Assembly: GCA_910579685.1 (NCBI GenBank)
Contig: CAJTVN010000025.1
Location: forward strand, 1 to 58,734
DNA length: 58,734 nt
Direction: 5' to 3'
DNA from: an uncultured Lachnospiraceae bacterium
Lineage (GTDB): Bacteria > Bacillota > Clostridia > Lachnospirales > Lachnospiraceae
Below are positions 9,070-16,941 of the stretch, piece after piece. Under the pieces are notes generated by a model that worked only from the letters and a program-made list of their open reading frames with translations, ran no database searches and was not told where the DNA came from. Numbering within the stretch: position 1 is the first letter of the stretch; every line of letters begins with the position of its first letter. The position numbers were made by a program, and so were the translations under genes.

Positions 9070-9747
9070 TTACTCCGGGGAAAATTTATATCCCATCCCC
9101 CAGATCGTCTTGATCAGCTCTCCCTTGCCGCCCATCTTGCTGCGAAGTTTTTTTACATGCGTGTCAATGGTTCTCGCATCCCCGAAATAATCGTAGTTCC
9201 ATACATTGTTCAGTATCTTTTCCCTGGAAAGGGCGATGCCCTTGTTCTCCATGAAATAGGTGAGAAGCTCGAATTCCTTATAGCTCAGCTCCACATTTTC
9301 TCCGTCGATCACCACGCTGTGAGCCGCTTTGTTTACCACGATCCCGCCAGCCTCCAGCGTATCATCTGCGCCTAGCTGGTTGGTTCTGCGAAGGATCACC
9401 TCGACCCTTGCCACCAGTATCTTGGGACTGAAGGGTTTTGATATATATTCATCCACACCCAGCTGGAATCCCTGCAGCTCATCCTTCTCGTCAGACCTGG
9501 CCGTAAGCATGATAATCGGAACCTGGGAATACTGCCTGATCTCCCGGCAGGTCTCCCAGCCGTCCATCTTTGGCATCATCACATCCAGAATAATAAGCGC
9601 TATATCCTTCTGTTTAAAAAATAAATCCAGTGCCTGGCTTCCGTCCTCCGCCTCGATCACGTCATATCCGCTCTTTGACAGAAAGTCCTTCACAAGCTTG
9701 CGCATCCGCGCCTCGTCATCCACTACCAGAATTTTTAAACGTTCCAT
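9070..9747 (-). CDS. OmpR/PhoB-family response regulator
   Basis: 225 residues. Receiver domain ~1-120 with the acidic pair Asp10/Asp11, phospho-acceptor Asp55 (LDVMMPKMDG), Thr82 and Lys104. A winged-helix DNA-binding domain follows (~130-225) with LSYKEFELLTYFMENKG and RTIDTHVKKLRSKM. Full length for the family. The RBS GAGGTGAGCGGAGA precedes the ATG. It is the first recognisable gene of the long operon ending in the lipoprotein, with its probable kinase four genes downstream at 3361-4860. It most likely controls this operon and envelope genes; the sites it binds cannot be told from the sequence. Confidence 0.94.
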   Translation of the reverse strand: MERLKILVVDDEARMRKLVKDFLSKSGYDVIEAEDGSQALDLFFKQKDIALIILDVMMPKMDGWETCREIRQYSQVPIIMLTARSDEKDELQGFQLGVDEYISKPFSPKILVARVEVILRRTNQLGADDTLEAGGIVVNKAAHSVVIDGENVELSYKEFELLTYFMENKGIALSREKILNNVWNYDYFGDARTIDTHVKKLRSKMGGKGELIKTIWGMGYKFSPE

Positions 9748-9806
9748 TCTCCGCTCACCTCAACCTATCCTTCCGTATAACCTGAAAATATGTAGAAACT
9801 GTGAAA

Positions 9807-10409
9807 CTACTCTTCCTTCGTATCCGTAGCTTCCTCTGCCGGATACGAAATGCCGAGCAGCTCCTGCTCCTTTTCCCGGATCCTGTTTTCCCGTTCCGTC
9901 AGGTTCTGTTCCCAGGACGCATACTGGTTCGTCAATACCTGCTTATAATTCAGGATATTGGGATTGTCGCTTTTTAGAGTGATCAGGAACATGCCGGCCA
10001 CCAGAACCGCAAGCAGGAAATTGACGCACAGTGAAACCCGGAACCGGTAATCCTTCTTTTCCTTCCTCTGCGCAATCGCCTCGGCCTGCCGCATGGCCGC
10101 CTTCTGCGCATCCTCCTGTACCCGATAGGTAAAGCCGGTGTACAGCGTGATGGGCCGGACCTGATCCGGAGAAATGTCCGACTTAAGGATCTCCTCCTGC
10201 AGCTGTTTTAAATATTCCCAGCCGACCGGTGTTTTAAACACCTTCTCATCCAGAAGTTTGTCGTAGAGGGCAAGGAGATTCCCCGCCGTGCGCCCTCTTG
10301 TCTTTTCCTTGAAATATGCGATCGTCTGACTCTCGTTTCTGGCCTCTTTTGCGTCCTGCAGCGAACCAAAGCAATATCCGTTTACCCATAAATCCTCTCC
10401 GTCCGACAT
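9807..10409 (-). CDS. Single-pass membrane protein of unknown function
   Basis: 200 residues, family not recognised. The first ~85 residues are soluble and contain W-V-N-G-Y-C-F-G and a pattern of short helices. A hydrophobic helix at ~128-147 (FLLAVLVAGMFLI) follows a highly charged QRKEKKDYRFR stretch. The C-terminal ~45 residues form a Glu-rich coiled coil ending EEATDTKEE. It starts with a clear AAGGAG site. It is 59 bp ahead of the response regulator and probably the first gene of that operon. A weak promoter-like TTGACT-17-TAAGAA overlaps the hairpin just upstream (10445-10480). It may be a membrane-associated component of the signalling system. Confidence 0.7.
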   Translation of the reverse strand: MSDGEDLWVNGYCFGSLQDAKEARNESQTIAYFKEKTRGRTAGNLLALYDKLLDEKVFKTPVGWEYLKQLQEEILKSDISPDQVRPITLYTGFTYRVQEDAQKAAMRQAEAIAQRKEKKDYRFRVSLCVNFLLAVLVAGMFLITLKSDNPNILNYKQVLTNQYASWEQNLTERENRIREKEQELLGISYPAEEATDTKEE

Positions 10410-10444
10410 AAGCGACTCCTTTCTTAACCGTACAGCTGTGCAAA

Positions 10445-10480
10445 GTCAAATACCCCGCAGCAAACTGCGGGGTATTTGAC
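10445..10480 (-). terminator. Perfect 16-bp hairpin following tmRNA
   Basis: Positions 10445-10460 and 10465-10480 are perfect inverted repeats of 16 bp around a 4-base loop. It lies 58 bp past the tmRNA 3' end and before the next gene. There is no clear T-run on the minus strand, so it may act as a terminator, a 3' processing stem or both. Confidence 0.6.
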
Positions 10481-10537
10481 GAAATGGAACCAAATGCGAA
10501 GTTTACAAACTCACCGGGTAAAACCTTCGCGTTCTAG

Positions 10538-10883
10538 TGGATTAGGCGGGAGTCGAACCCGCGTCCAAAGACCCATTCCCTGTCCTTCTACTATCATAGT
10601 CAGTTATTGCGGGAAACCCTCATTCCCTCCCGAACCGGGAAGCTGACACCCCGATCCGTTCAGTAGCTTCATCCTACGCCCACGGGTGCAAAGCTTAGCC
10701 CGTGTCGTTTCCTGCATAGTCGATGCCTGAATCTTAATGTGCAGGTGCACTAAGTCAGACAGCTGCCATTAGGCAGCAAATGCTAAATTATCTTCAGCGT
10801 TTGTATTTATTTTTGCGATTTGACGCATCGCCTGCGGATAGCTTCTCCAGCTGCAAGGCCCCTGTCGAAACCTTTACTAACCC
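10538..10883 (-). ncRNA. ssrA: tmRNA (transfer-messenger RNA)
   Basis: Read on the minus strand, the tRNA-like part is closed by acceptor stem GGGTTAG (10883-10877) and CTAATCC (10545-10539), seven pairs including one G-U, followed by discriminator A at 10538. The genomic bases after it are not CCA, so CCA must be added enzymatically. The T-arm GGTTCGACTCC is present. The tag frame (10816-10769) reads AKINTNAEDNLAFAA then a stop, matching the usual Ala-rich degradation tag. The 346-nt length is normal. The RNA rescues stalled ribosomes together with SmpB, encoded directly upstream. Confidence 0.97.
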
Positions 10884-10905
10884 TCATTAAACCGCTTACA
10901 GTGAC

Positions 10906-10935
10906 AGTATAACACAAACACCATTTTCAGGTCAA
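10906..10935 (-). promoter_or_regulatory. tmRNA promoter
   Basis: Minus strand TTGACC (10935-10930), 18-base spacer, TATACT (10911-10906). The predicted start is just upstream of the mature tmRNA 5' end. It lies in the short gap after the smpB stop, so ssrA can be made independently of smpB. Confidence 0.65.
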
Positions 10936-10949
10936 ATCATTTATGAAAA

Positions 10950-11417
10950 TCAGACCCGCAGCTTCATCTTCATTTCCTTTTCCGCCTCCCGCCTCTGGTC
11001 CTTCTTCGCAATATCCTGGCGTTTGTCGTAAAGCTTTTTGCCCTTGGCAAGGCCGATCTCTATCTTGGCCTTTCCATCCCGGAAATAGACCTGCAGGGGC
11101 ACCAGCGTGTAACCCTTTTCCGCACTGCTCCCAATAAGCTTTCGAATCTGCTGTTTATGCAGAAGGAGCTTTTTGGCCCGCAGGGGATCCTTGTTGAAAA
11201 TATTCCCCTTTTCATACGGGCTGATATGCATGCCGTAGGCATATACCTCTCCGTCCTCGATTCGGATAAAAGCTTCCTTGATGCTGCACTTTCCCATGCG
11301 CAGGGATTTCACCTCCGTTCCATGGAGCACGAGGCCAGCCTCATATTTTTCCTCTATGAAATAGTCGTGGTAGGCTTTTTTGTTGTTCGCCACCAGCTTC
11401 ATCTCTTCCTTCGCCAT
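10950..11417 (-). CDS. smpB: SsrA-binding protein SmpB
   Basis: 155 residues, normal length. It shows the SmpB signatures: N-terminal NNKKAYHDYFIEEKYEAGLVL, HGTEVKSLR, then KLLLHKQQI and LVPLQVYFRDGKAKIEIGLAKGKKLYDKR, and a basic C-terminal tail that enters the mRNA channel. It binds the tRNA-like domain of tmRNA and delivers it to stalled ribosomes. It is followed by ssrA itself and preceded by rnr, the classic trans-translation neighbourhood. Confidence 0.98.
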   Translation of the reverse strand: MAKEEMKLVANNKKAYHDYFIEEKYEAGLVLHGTEVKSLRMGKCSIKEAFIRIEDGEVYAYGMHISPYEKGNIFNKDPLRAKKLLLHKQQIRKLIGSSAEKGYTLVPLQVYFRDGKAKIEIGLAKGKKLYDKRQDIAKKDQRREAEKEMKMKLRV

Positions 11418-11461
11418 ACCGCTGTTCCAGCTCCCTTCTCTGGCCGCGCCGATTCCGGCAA

Positions 11462-13597
11462 TCAGTCAGCCAGTACAAAATCAATGGTTTTTGACATTCT
11501 GTCCACACCGTTCACCGCAATCCTTACCTTCTCTCCCAGTTTAAAGGTTCTGCCCGTATCTCTTCCTGTCATCTCATAAGTCTCTTCCCGGTAGTAAAAA
11601 TAGTCTCCCTCCAGCTTTGACACGTGAATCATGCCCTCTACCGTGTTTGGAAGCTCCACGTAAATTCCCCAGGCCGTGATTCCGGAGATCACGCCCTCGT
11701 AGATATTGCCGATTCGCTCCTCCATATACTGGACCTTTTTCTGCTTTTCGGTCTCACGCTCCGCCTCGTCCGCCCTTCGTTCCATCTCCGAGGAATGCTT
11801 TGCCACCTCCGGCAGGATCTCCCGGTAGCGGGCGGCCTTCTCCTCGCTCATCCTGCCCCTCAGCTGATCCTTGATTATCCTGTGGATCTGCAGATCCGGG
11901 TATCTGCGGATCGGGGAGGTAAAGTGACAATAATAGTCACAGGCAAGCCCGAAATGGCCGGTACAGTTTACCGTATATTTAGCCTGCTTCATGCTCCGCA
12001 GCGTCAGCCTTGCAATCAGCGCCTCCTCGTCCGTGCCCTCGATTCTGCCAAGAAGCTTTTGAATCTCCTTGGGGTGGATCTCGCTATCCCCGGTTTTTCT
12101 CTTGATATGATAGCCGAAATTGTTGATAAACGTACCCAGCTTTAAAATCTTTTCCGGATCCGGGCTCTCATGGGTCCGGTAAACAAAGGGAAGATCCAGC
12201 CAGTAAAAATGCTGTGCCACCGTCTCATTGGCAAGCAGCATAAAATCCTCGATGATCCTCGTCGCCGTATTCCTCTCATAAGGCTTTATGGCAACCGGAA
12301 CGCCTCTCTCATCCAGCAGTATTTTGCTTTCCGGAAAGTCAAAGTCAATGGAACCCCGCTTTTTGCGTCTCTGACGCAGAATGTGCGACAGCTCACGCAT
12401 GAGGCGGAACATGGGAACCAGCTCCCCGTATTCCCGGATCGTCTCCTCATCCTCGTCCTCAAGGATTTTTTTCACCGCCGTATAGGTCATCCTCCGATCC
12501 ACATGGATCACGGATTCCACGATCTCGTAATTGATCACTTTCCCTTCGGGGCTTATGGTCATCAGGCAGCTCAGCGCAAGGCGGTCCGCTCCCTGGTTTA
12601 ACGAACAGATTCCGTTAGACAGCGCATGGGGCAGCATGGGGATGACCCGGTCCACCAGATAGACGCTGGTCCCTCTCTTAAGCGCTTCCCGGTCCAGTGC
12701 GGAATTTCCCTGGACATAATTGGTCACGTCCGCAATGTGCACCCCGAGATGATAGTTTTCGCCTTCCTTTGTCACATGAACCGCATCATCCAGATCCTTG
12801 GCGTCCTCCCCGTCAATGGTGACCATCCGGATCCCGCGAAGATCTCTTCTGCCCTCCATGTCCGCCTGCGAGACATCCCTGTTCAGGCGCTGCGCCTGGC
12901 CAAGCACCTTCTCCGGAAATTCCATGGGCAGATCGTAGCTTCGAACCACTGAGAGAATGTCCACGCCGGGATCGTTCACATGGCCCAGAATCTCCACGAC
13001 CTTTCCCTCCGGCTTATGACGGCCGTCCCCATAGTCCGTAAGCTCAACCACCACCTTGTGTCCGTCCACGGCCCCCTTGGACCGCTCCAGGGGAACAAAG
13101 ATGTCCGCTCCCAGTTTGTCGTTGTCGGGAATCACAAAGCCGAAGGTTCTGGATTTCTCAAAAACACCCACGATCCTTGTAATACCGTGCTCCAGTATCT
13201 TTACTACCCTGGCCTCCTGCCGTTTTCCCTGCTGCTCCTTTAAAAGCTCAACCTCCACCTTGTCCATATGGAACGCTCCGGCCGTGCAGTCCTGCGGTAT
13301 GAACAGATCCTGCGCCCTCTGCGCTATTTCCACGAAACCAAAGCCCCTGGCATTGCCGATAAAGGTTCCCACCAGCTGCGCCTTTTTACCCTCGCCCTTT
13401 AAGTATCTGCCTCTCTTGGTGATCTGCAGTCCGCCCTCCTCAAGCAGCTCCTGCAGCACCCTCTTTAAATCCGCCCGCTCCTGAGGGGCCGCCTGAAGAA
13501 AGATGGCGAGTTCCTTCTCCTTCATGGGCACGTAAAATTCGCTGTCAACAAGCTCAAGAATTGTTTTTTTTCGTTTCTCTGACAATTTGGAATTCAT
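11462..13597 (-). CDS. rnr: Ribonuclease R
   Basis: About 711 residues from the ATG at 13597, which has AAAGGA just upstream; an ATG ten codons earlier has no such site. Domains in order: N-terminal winged helix (~1-65), two cold-shock OB folds (~70-220), the RNB catalytic domain with the metal-binding Asp cluster in DGEDAKDLDDAVHV, and a C-terminal S1 domain (~625-705). It is a processive 3'-5' exoribonuclease that degrades structured RNA. In the trans-translation context it also degrades non-stop mRNA. It lies between secG and smpB. Confidence 0.97.
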   Translation of the reverse strand: MNSKLSEKRKKTILELVDSEFYVPMKEKELAIFLQAAPQERADLKRVLQELLEEGGLQITKRGRYLKGEGKKAQLVGTFIGNARGFGFVEIAQRAQDLFIPQDCTAGAFHMDKVEVELLKEQQGKRQEARVVKILEHGITRIVGVFEKSRTFGFVIPDNDKLGADIFVPLERSKGAVDGHKVVVELTDYGDGRHKPEGKVVEILGHVNDPGVDILSVVRSYDLPMEFPEKVLGQAQRLNRDVSQADMEGRRDLRGIRMVTIDGEDAKDLDDAVHVTKEGENYHLGVHIADVTNYVQGNSALDREALKRGTSVYLVDRVIPMLPHALSNGICSLNQGADRLALSCLMTISPEGKVINYEIVESVIHVDRRMTYTAVKKILEDEDEETIREYGELVPMFRLMRELSHILRQRRKKRGSIDFDFPESKILLDERGVPVAIKPYERNTATRIIEDFMLLANETVAQHFYWLDLPFVYRTHESPDPEKILKLGTFINNFGYHIKRKTGDSEIHPKEIQKLLGRIEGTDEEALIARLTLRSMKQAKYTVNCTGHFGLACDYYCHFTSPIRRYPDLQIHRIIKDQLRGRMSEEKAARYREILPEVAKHSSEMERRADEAERETEKQKKVQYMEERIGNIYEGVISGITAWGIYVELPNTVEGMIHVSKLEGDYFYYREETYEMTGRDTGRTFKLGEKVRIAVNGVDRMSKTIDFVLAD

Positions 13598-13615
13598 AGT
13601 TTCCTTTCGAAAGAA

Positions 13616-13643
13616 AAGGCATTCCACAAACGAGGAATGCCTT
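13616..13643 (-). terminator. Intrinsic terminator / attenuator between secG and rnr
   Basis: Stem AAGGCATTCC (13616-13625) pairs with GGAATGCCTT (13634-13643). On the minus strand it is followed by TTTTCTTT. It lies six bases after the secG stop and 19 bases before the rnr start, so it probably lowers transcription into rnr rather than blocking it fully. Confidence 0.8.
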
Positions 13644-13648
13644 ACTGC

Positions 13649-13888
13649 CTAAAATACATTAAGATTCAGTATGATACTGATCAGCATAAAGCCGATTGCA
13701 AGATACTTGGTAATCTGTACCAGCTTTCCTTCCATGGAACGTCCCTTGTTCTTGCCCCAGTATGTCTCAGCAGCCCCGCTGATCGCTCCCAGCCCTGCTG
13801 ACTTGCCTTCCTGCATTAATACCAGCACGGTTAATGCAATGCATATTAAAATAAATAGAACCTGAATCACTATCCTTACTACCGCCAT
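13649..13888 (-). CDS. secG: Preprotein translocase subunit SecG
   Basis: 79 residues from the ATG at 13888, preceded by a strong AGGAGGTG site; the upstream in-frame ATG at 13912 lacks one. It has two hydrophobic helices (~5-25 and ~55-77) joined by the conserved VLMQEGKSAGLG-ISGAAETYWGKNKGRS loop, the hallmark of SecG. It associates with SecYE in the membrane and aids protein export. The secG-rnr-smpB-ssrA order is common in Bacillota. Confidence 0.96.
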   Translation of the reverse strand: MAVVRIVIQVLFILICIALTVLVLMQEGKSAGLGAISGAAETYWGKNKGRSMEGKLVQITKYLAIGFMLISIILNLNVF

Positions 13889-13917
13889 TTCACACCTCCT
13901 AATGCCAAACAAGCACT

Positions 13918-13946
13918 ATTTTATCATAGGAATCACATGATTTCAA
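13918..13946 (-). promoter_or_regulatory. Promoter of the secG-rnr-smpB operon
   Basis: Minus strand TTGAAA (13946-13941), 17-base spacer, TAAAAT (13923-13918), with the secG start about 30 bp further on. Confidence 0.7.
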
Positions 13947-14001
13947 GCATTTTTTACCATTGTCAGGCAAATTGTCCCTCACACCCGAATCATAGTCTCA
14001 C

Positions 14002-14026
14002 GGAATGCGCAGCCAGTGCGCATTCC
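14002..14026 (-). terminator. Hairpin after the lysozyme gene
   Basis: Stem GGAATGCGC (14002-14010) / GCGCATTCC (14018-14026) with a 7-base loop, 19 bp past the lysozyme stop. There is no T-run, so termination strength is uncertain. Confidence 0.45.
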
Positions 14027-14044
14027 TGACCCGCAAGGTACCTT

Positions 14045-15322
14045 TCACGCACCTTCCTGCGTCTGCGGATCTTCCGCCGCAGGAGCTGCGGGTTCAGCAG
14101 GCGTCTGCGGGTCCGGCTCTGCCGGCTGAGGCGGCGCTTCCTCCACGAGAATTCCTTCCGGCGTGGTATTATAGGCTTTGCCCTCCAGCTCCACATGCTG
14201 ATTTCTGACAAGAACGCCTGTCTCATCAAAGTAATAGGGCTGATCTGCTATCTGACAGGCGCCGGTTACGATCCGTCCGGTCTCATCCGCATAATAGGTG
14301 TCGTCTCCCACTGCGAAAAACCCGTGACAGAGACGGCCGGATTCCGTATCGTAATAATACCTTCCGCTCTCTAAAACCACCCAGCCCTTCATCTGAACGC
14401 CCTCGGCGGTAAAATAGTATTCCCCGCCGTCAATAACGCACTGTCCTCTGGCAATGCTTCCGTCCTGTGGGGAAAGGTAGTAAGTCCCCGTCTGGTCGAA
14501 CAGCCATCCCTTCACGAGATTTCCCGCTCCGTCCAGAAAATACCGGGTGCCGTTATAGTCCACAAAGCCTCTCTGCATCCGCCAGTTGCTGTAGAAACGC
14601 ACGCTGCCGTTGTGCTCTATAAAGCCCTCGGGAATAATCAGCTGGCTGTAATCCTTGTACTGGTAGTTCACATCCGCCCGGGTGGGAAAACCGTTCACTT
14701 TTCCATTGCTGGTATACTGCCAGAAACACACATTGTTGTCATATTCACAGGTATCGTTGTACTGTGCCACCCATTTATCCCATCCGCAGATCGCCAGCTT
14801 CCCCACAAACATGTTTTTGCTGGAATACACCATGGGATAATACCCCGCCGCATCAATCGTCGCACAGAACGCATTGATAATATCAATCAGCTGCTGGTCG
14901 CTCAGGTTTTTGTGGCATTTATCCTCAATGTCAAAAACCACCGGGTAATTGACCGTGTATCCGTCAATCCACTGGAGCACCAGATTCGCCTCCTCGGCTG
15001 CCGCCTGTGGGGTTGTGGCGTAAGAGTAGAGATAAACTCCCGTGCGAAGTCCCGCCGCCTGGGCATTCGTGATGTTGGCGGCAAAATAGGGATCCACCCC
15101 GCTCTTCGTGCTTCCCACCTTGATAAAGGTAAACTTCATTCCGTCGCCGGCCACCTTTGACCAGTCCACCGCGCCGTTGTGCATGGACACATCCACGCCT
15201 TTTGCAATCGCCCCGTTTGCGCTAACCGCCCGGGCCTTAATGGGATACAGCAAAAAGGCGCAGACCGCAGCCATAAGAAACGCTGCGAGCCTGACACCTG
15301 CCGCTTTCCTGTGTTTTCTCAT
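14045..15322 (-). CDS. Secreted GH25 lysozyme with cell-wall-binding repeats
   Basis: About 425 residues from the ATG at 15322 (AAAGGACGA upstream). The signal peptide or anchor is ~1-32 with an Ala-rich cleavage region. The GH25 catalytic domain (~38-230) starts with KGVDVSMHNG, giving Asp44, and has the Asp131/Glu133 pair in VVFDIED, matching the known Asp/Asp-x-Glu active site of these muramidases. From ~235 to ~400 there are about seven aromatic/Gly repeats of the choline-binding type (G-W/F-x-Y-Y-F). The C-terminal tail is a Pro/Ala/Glu-rich low-complexity stretch. It cleaves peptidoglycan outside the cell, in remodelling or autolysis. It is transcribed towards a hairpin at 14002 and is preceded by a dispersed repeat (15354-15424). 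Confidence 0.93.
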   Translation of the reverse strand: MRKHRKAAGVRLAAFLMAAVCAFLLYPIKARAVSANGAIAKGVDVSMHNGAVDWSKVAGDGMKFTFIKVGSTKSGVDPYFAANITNAQAAGLRTGVYLYSYATTPQAAAEEANLVLQWIDGYTVNYPVVFDIEDKCHKNLSDQQLIDIINAFCATIDAAGYYPMVYSSKNMFVGKLAICGWDKWVAQYNDTCEYDNNVCFWQYTSNGKVNGFPTRADVNYQYKDYSQLIIPEGFIEHNGSVRFYSNWRMQRGFVDYNGTRYFLDGAGNLVKGWLFDQTGTYYLSPQDGSIARGQCVIDGGEYYFTAEGVQMKGWVVLESGRYYYDTESGRLCHGFFAVGDDTYYADETGRIVTGACQIADQPYYFDETGVLVRNQHVELEGKAYNTTPEGILVEEAPPQPAEPDPQTPAEPAAPAAEDPQTQEGA

Positions 15323-15353
15323 TCGTCCTTTTCCTTCCCGCTCTTTTGTTGTT

Positions 15354-15424
15354 GCCTGCGGATCCCAAAGTTCATGCACAGATATACAAGTGTATCAAGC
15401 ACGAGCTTTTGACCCTGGCATCCT
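15354..15424 (-). repeat. Dispersed hairpin-bearing repeat, copy A
   Basis: About 70 bp that aligns along its whole length with positions 42012-42080 on the other strand. Shared blocks are AGGATGCCAGG, CAAAAG, CGTGC, a hairpin, TGCATGA and CTTTG-GA. The internal hairpin is 15381-15386 / 15391-15396. It lies between the enolase stop (which it touches) and the lysozyme start, oriented towards the lysozyme gene. See the finding on this element. Confidence 0.65.
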
Positions 15425-16743
15425 TATATTTTGTTAAAGGGTTCCTTGTAGCAGGCTGACGTACCAAGCTCTTCCTCGATTCGAAGGAGCTGGTTGTATT
15501 TGGATACCCTGTCGCTTCTGCAGGGTGCGCCGGTCTTGATCTGCCCCGCATTCACCGCCACCGCAAGATCCGCAATGAAAGTGTCCTCCGTCTCCCCGGA
15601 TCTGTGGGAGATCACTGCCCGGTAGCCGTTTTTCTGCGCCATCTCAATAGCCTCCATGGCTTCCGACACGGTTCCGATCTGATTCACCTTCACCAGGATG
15701 GCGTTTGCCACCTGCAGCTTGATGCCCGCATCCAGTCTCTTGGGGTTCGTGACAAACAGATCGTCGCCCACCAGCTGAATTTTGTTTCCCAGCCTCTGCG
15801 TCAATAGCTTCCAGCCGTCCCAGTCGTCCTCCGCAAGACCGTCCTCAATGGACAGGACGGGAAACTCGTCGATCAGTTCCTCATAGTAGGCGATCATCTC
15901 CTGGGTATCCCTCACGATGTCCTTTCCCTTGAGAGAGCTCTCCCCCGGGAAATGGTACATGCCTGTTTTTTCATTGTATAATTCACTGCTTGCCACGTCA
16001 AGTGCAATTTTTATATCCTGTCCCGGAACATAACCTCCCCGCTTTACGGCTTCCACGATCAGGGACAGCACTGCGTGGGCATCCGGAAGATCCGGGGCAA
16101 ATCCCCCCTCATCCCCCACGCCTGTGGAGAGACTTTTTTCCTCCAGGATTTTTTTCAGGTGGTGATAGATCTCCGCACAGATCCTAAGTCCGTCCGCAAA
16201 GCTCTCCGCCTGCACCGGCATGATCATAAACTCCTGGAAATCCACGGTGTTTGCCGCATGGCGCCCCCCGTTTAAGATATTCATCATGGGAACCGGCATC
16301 AGCCTTGTGTAGGCGCCTCCCAGATACTGGTAGAGAGGGATATGAAGCGACCGCGCCGCCGCTCTTGCCGCGGCCATGGACACCGCAAGGGTCGCGTTCG
16401 CTCCCAGATTTCCCTTATTATCCGTTCCGTCTGTCTCCATCAGGATCCGGTCAATCTCGATCTGGTTTAAGCCGTTCTTCCCCGCAAGCGCCTCCCTGAT
16501 CTTCGTGTTGACGTTAGATACCGCCTTTCTTACGCCAAGACCAAAGTATCTTGTCTCCCCGTCCCGAAGCTCCACCGCCTCAAACCGGCCGGTGCTCGCC
16601 CCCGAGGGCACGGCAGCCTTCCCTCCAAAGCGCTCTCCGGTCATGGTGTCGGTAAGCGTCACCTGCGCCTCCACCGTGGGATTGCCCCGGGAATCCAGTA
16701 TCTCTCTTCCCTGGATATTTGTAATCTGCATATATCGTTTCAT
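15424..16743 (-). CDS. eno: Enolase
   Basis: About 439 residues from the ATG at 16743, preceded by AGGAGG seven bases upstream; the longer frame upstream is not needed. It has REILDSRGNPTVE at the N-terminus, GAKA-type mobile loop VPSGASTGR, the metal ligands in SIEDGLAEDDW and the catalytic Lys in ILVKVNQIGT, then SHRSGETEDT. It interconverts 2-phosphoglycerate and phosphoenolpyruvate in the cytosol. It is separated from the other glycolytic genes of this window (gpmI at 23.6 kb; gap-pgk-tpiA at 38.7-41.8 kb) and appears to be its own unit. Confidence 0.98.
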   Translation of the reverse strand: MKRYMQITNIQGREILDSRGNPTVEAQVTLTDTMTGERFGGKAAVPSGASTGRFEAVELRDGETRYFGLGVRKAVSNVNTKIREALAGKNGLNQIEIDRILMETDGTDNKGNLGANATLAVSMAAARAAARSLHIPLYQYLGGAYTRLMPVPMMNILNGGRHAANTVDFQEFMIMPVQAESFADGLRICAEIYHHLKKILEEKSLSTGVGDEGGFAPDLPDAHAVLSLIVEAVKRGGYVPGQDIKIALDVASSELYNEKTGMYHFPGESSLKGKDIVRDTQEMIAYYEELIDEFPVLSIEDGLAEDDWDGWKLLTQRLGNKIQLVGDDLFVTNPKRLDAGIKLQVANAILVKVNQIGTVSEAMEAIEMAQKNGYRAVISHRSGETEDTFIADLAVAVNAGQIKTGAPCRSDRVSKYNQLLRIEEELGTSACYKEPFNKI

Positions 16744-16881
16744 CCAAATGCCTCCTGTTTCTCTTTTCCAAATAATATATCCAGATTTCCCCTTCCTTAA
16801 TCGAAGACTGTCAAATATTCCGCAGCCTTGGCCGCACGGACGGAATCTTCTGCCGTTCTCCGACCATAGCCGCAAATCCTG

Positions 16882-16910
16882 TTGCCAGCAAGCCCCGGAA
16901 TTGCTATACT
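16882..16910 (+). promoter_or_regulatory. Promoter of the PMT-like gene
   Basis: TTGCCA (16882-16887), 17-base spacer, TATACT (16905-16910), with the ATG at 16942. The rest of the 198-bp divergent gap to eno is A/T-rich near eno; a TATATT there (minus strand, 16779-16774) may be the eno -10 but has no good -35. Confidence 0.6.
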
Positions 16911-16941
16911 ATAGGGAGCAAAAAGAGGAAGGATTATTGTT

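Noticed and set aside
14612..15160. Long frame opposite the lysozyme gene
   Set aside because: It is antisense to a gene with clear catalytic residues and has no RBS.
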